A stretch of 8,232 bases of DNA. Source: Pleurocapsa sp. MO_226.B13 (GTDB lineage Bacteria > Cyanobacteriota > Cyanobacteriia > Cyanobacteriales > Xenococcaceae). Positions 6,865 through 8,232 of this stretch are shown piece by piece (positions within the stretch are counted from its first letter, which is position 1; every line of letters begins with the position of its first letter). Both the position numbers and the translations under genes were made by a program. Below the pieces are notes generated by a model. That model was not told the origin of the DNA. It searched no databases and saw only the letters and a list, made by a program, of their open reading frames with translations. The stretch spans positions 1 to 8,232 of the forward strand of contig JASJEI010000476.1 in NCBI GenBank assembly GCA_030064795.1, read 5' to 3'.

Positions 6865-7490
6865 CTTGCTTATTTTTAATAGCTTGATAAACTAAAAATA
6901 GTCTAGGATTATCTAGGAACTAAAGCTACTATTAGTCCTTTCTCTTAATGCTCTGGGAGAAGAGATTAATAGTTTTAAAGTCTTTTCCCCTAACCAGCAA
7001 GCTTGGCTATTATACCTCTCCGTCTCCACCAGTCAAGGGTTTTACTCCGTAAAAAATCTTCGATTCAAGCCCTTGACAGTTTTCGACTACGAGCTTTTTT
7101 TTAGCCAACACTGGTTAGGGTGTTCTGTCTGTTTTTCCTTGTCCTGAATAGCTAGTGACATCCCTAGTAACTTAGTACAAAATTAGTACATTACGGGGAA
7201 CAGAGCGCGTAACGATGCCAAGTAATAAAGACAAGGTAACTTCCCAATACTGTTCGCTTAAGCTAAAAATATGAGTTAATGAGAGTAGTTGTGGTCAAAA
7301 GCGGATAAAACTGCCACCTTTAACTCTTATTTCCCCAAAAATTCAAGCAAGTGAGATATTTCCCGCTTTGGAATTAATTAGGTCTCATCTAGCTTGACTT
7401 GATTTTTGGCAACAGAACCTTTTAATGTCAAGATCTGAGAAAAGTACTAAATTGATAGGTAAATAGACTCACTGGATCTCCTCCTATATT
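6865..7490. other. Gene-free region rich in inverted repeats
   Basis: No frame here resembles a known protein. The longest tidy ATG frame noticed, at 7215, has only 19 codons. Structures seen: a bulged hairpin AGGAACTAA/TTAGTCCT at 6915-6923 and 6932-6939; TCTCTT (6941-6946) with AAGAGA (6960-6965) enclosing CTC/GAG; the large nested structure at 6988-7120 (own entry); a direct repeat TTAGTACA at 7172-7179 and 7183-7190; and CTTGAC/GTCAAG at 7393-7398 and 7427-7432. There are no HIP1 sites. The dense folding near the integrase fits a non-coding RNA or the remains of mobile DNA better than a plain spacer. Confidence 0.4.
6988..7120. repeat. Nested inverted-repeat structure, possible structured RNA
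   Basis: An outer 10-bp stem pairs CCCTAACCAG (6988-6997) with CTGGTTAGGG (7111-7120). After a small internal loop, TTGGCT (7003-7008) pairs with AGCCAA (7103-7108). Inside, GTCAAGGG (7032-7039) pairs with CCCTTGAC (7070-7077). That stem encloses, almost back to back, TTTTAC-TCC-GTAAAA (7040-7054) and AATC-TTC-GATT (7055-7065). The pairing is consistent and properly nested, giving a branched 133-nt fold. A pyrimidine-rich single strand (about 7014-7030, CCTCTCCGTCTCC) lies on one side. I do not recognise the RNA family; it could also be a transposon end or a small non-autonomous element. The strand is undecided because the stems read on both. Confidence 0.45.
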
Positions 7491-8159
7491 GTGAATCAAG
7501 TAGAACTACTCAACCGAATCACTACTAATATTAGGCAATCTCTAGAACTGCAAACAGTTTTAAATACTGCCGTGACAGAAGTTCGGGATTTTTGAAAAAG
7601 CGATCGCGTCAAAATTTACAAATTTGATGAAGATGGTAGCGGTCAAGTAGTTGCCGAATCGATCGATGGAGATCGTCTACCACCTCTAAAGGGATTAAAT
7701 TTTCCCGCAAGTGATATTCCTCCCCAAACACGAGAACTATTTATCAAAGCAAAAGTTCGTTCCATCGTTAACTTAGACAAGCAAGAGATGATCTTGTCTG
7801 AACCAGATCGTTTGCTATCTACTCCTGCAGGAGAACTTACCGTAGAAGAAGTACGCTCGGAGTCTTTAAACAATTTACTACAACGCCCTGTAGATCCCTG
7901 TCATGTAGAATATCTCACCTTGATGGGAGTAAAGTCTACCATGGTCGTCACCTTAGTGAATGAAGATCGACTTTGGGGTCTATTAATCTCCCATCATCGT
8001 CGTGCCAAAAACATCTCCAATAGCAAATTACAAATAATTCAGATCATTGCCGAACAGCTAGAGATGGCGATCGCCCAAGCTAATTTATTTCAGAAAATTC
8101 AACGTTTTGATTTTGACAGCCTATGGGATGGCGAACGAAAGAGAATCATTAATGACTGA
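7491..8159 (+). pseudogene. Bilin-binding phytochrome/cyanobacteriochrome-type GAF protein, interrupted by one in-frame TGA
   Basis: From GTG 7491 the frame is open to TGA 8157-8159 (222 codons) except for TGA at 7593-7595 (codon 35). On both sides of it the sequence stays in register with a photoreceptor GAF domain: RITTNIRQSLELQTVL, then VRDF-stop-KSDRVKIYKFDEDGSG, where homologues usually have a Leu-type residue at the stop. Further marks are FPASDIPPQTRELF and DPCHVEYLTLMGV with Cys137-His138, the usual covalent bilin attachment site, then LWGLLISHH. It is a single, nearly complete GAF without kinase or other output domain, about 220 residues long. The end (FDFDSLWDGERKRIIND) is unlike the usual helix leading to another domain. 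The intact part after the stop can be translated only from ATG 7788 (123 residues), lacking the front of the fold. Recent pseudogene, readthrough or a sequencing error are all possible. The next gene overlaps it by 8 bp. Confidence 0.7.
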
Positions 8160-8232
8160 TTCTCAGGCAGATGAATTTTTGACGAAACCCATTCGAGATT
8201 ACAATATTCTGATGGAAAAAATAGAACAGTTA
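8152..8232 (+). CDS. Start of an unidentified gene (3' end outside window)
   Basis: ATG at 8152 opens 27 codons to the window edge (MTDSQADEFLTKPIRD and on). It overlaps the preceding stop by 8 bp (ATGACTGA), the tight coupling seen in operons, and a purine-rich AAAGAGAA lies about 7 nt upstream. The residues are polar and helical, with no recognisable domain yet. Its position suggests an output partner for the GAF photoreceptor, but that is inference. Confidence 0.5.
   Translation, partial: MTDSQADEFLTKPIRDYNILMEKIEQL

Larger units (their letters stand above)
146..8074. repeat. HIP1 octamers GCGATCGC (11 copies, scattered)
   Basis: Copies start at 146, 176, 916, 1291, 1334, 1499, 1751, 2687, 4028, 7600 and 8067. 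HIP1 is strongly over-represented in many cyanobacterial genomes and supports the taxonomic call. No copy occurs between 4036 and 7599, an interval that contains the integrase region. Confidence 0.85.

Noticed and set aside
7020..7080. tRNA/tmRNA-like motifs CTCCACCA and TTCGATTC on the plus strand.
   Set aside because: The flanking bases do not form a T stem or acceptor stem, and the same bases fit the nested inverted-repeat model better.
7175..7189. GTA...TAC palindrome resembling an NtcA binding site.
   Set aside because: The spacing is 9 bp instead of the required 8, and it is better described as a direct repeat of TTAGTACA.
7408..7419. GGCAACAGAACC, which read on the minus strand (GGTTCTGTTGCC) resembles the terminal repeat of IS6-family elements.
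   Set aside because: Only one end is seen, no matching partner lies within the window, and no transposase sequence could be found in any frame next to it.
7643..7873. 76-codon open frame on the minus strand.
   Set aside because: It is a shadow of the GAF-coding frame and shows no protein family features.

Overview
The window looks like chromosomal DNA from a low-GC cyanobacterium. Eleven copies of the cyanobacterial HIP1 octamer GCGATCGC are present. The first gene is the C-terminal part of the glucosylglycerol-phosphate phosphatase StpA/GgpP, which points to a salt-tolerant, glucosylglycerol-accumulating species. Short heptameric repeats typical of cyanobacterial intergenic DNA also occur. 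The species cannot be fixed from this sequence.

Layout. (1) 1-459 (+): stpA/ggpP, 5' end outside the window. (2) 451-1557 (-): a membrane diguanylate cyclase (GGDEF) with a short CHASE2-like sensor. It converges on stpA and the two genes share 9 bp at their stops. (3) 1558-2301: an AT-rich intergenic region between divergent genes. It holds heptamer repeats, a 45-codon remnant of a large secreted or adhesin-type protein, nested inverted repeats and a candidate promoter. (4) 2302-5127 (+): a 941-residue sensor with a periplasmic ABC_sub_bind-type domain, one membrane helix, PAS, GGDEF and EAL domains. Both output domains keep their key residues. (5) 5128-5343: heptamer repeats and the 3' end of a tRNA on the minus strand. 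(6) 5344-6789 (+): a tyrosine recombinase next to that tRNA fragment, followed by a terminator. (7) 6790-7490: about 700 bp without a convincing gene, dense in inverted repeats, including a nested structure at 6988-7120 that could be a structured RNA or a mobile-DNA end. (8) 7491-8159 (+): a bilin-binding GAF photoreceptor domain with one in-frame TGA. It overlaps the start of a further gene that runs off the window at 8152.

How the parts relate. Genes 2 and 4 form a divergent cyclic-di-GMP pair: one makes the messenger, the other probably makes and/or degrades it in response to a periplasmic ligand. They sit beside an osmolyte gene, but no shared control is visible. The stretch from the tRNA fragment through the integrase has no HIP1 sites and the integrase prefers AGA/AGG arginine codons, so it looks like the left end of an integrated element. 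The matching right end is not visible. I see no clear evidence of a wholly new multi-gene system. The best leads are the structured 6988-7120 region, the integrase/tRNA junction with its 9-bp repeats, and the interrupted photoreceptor gene.
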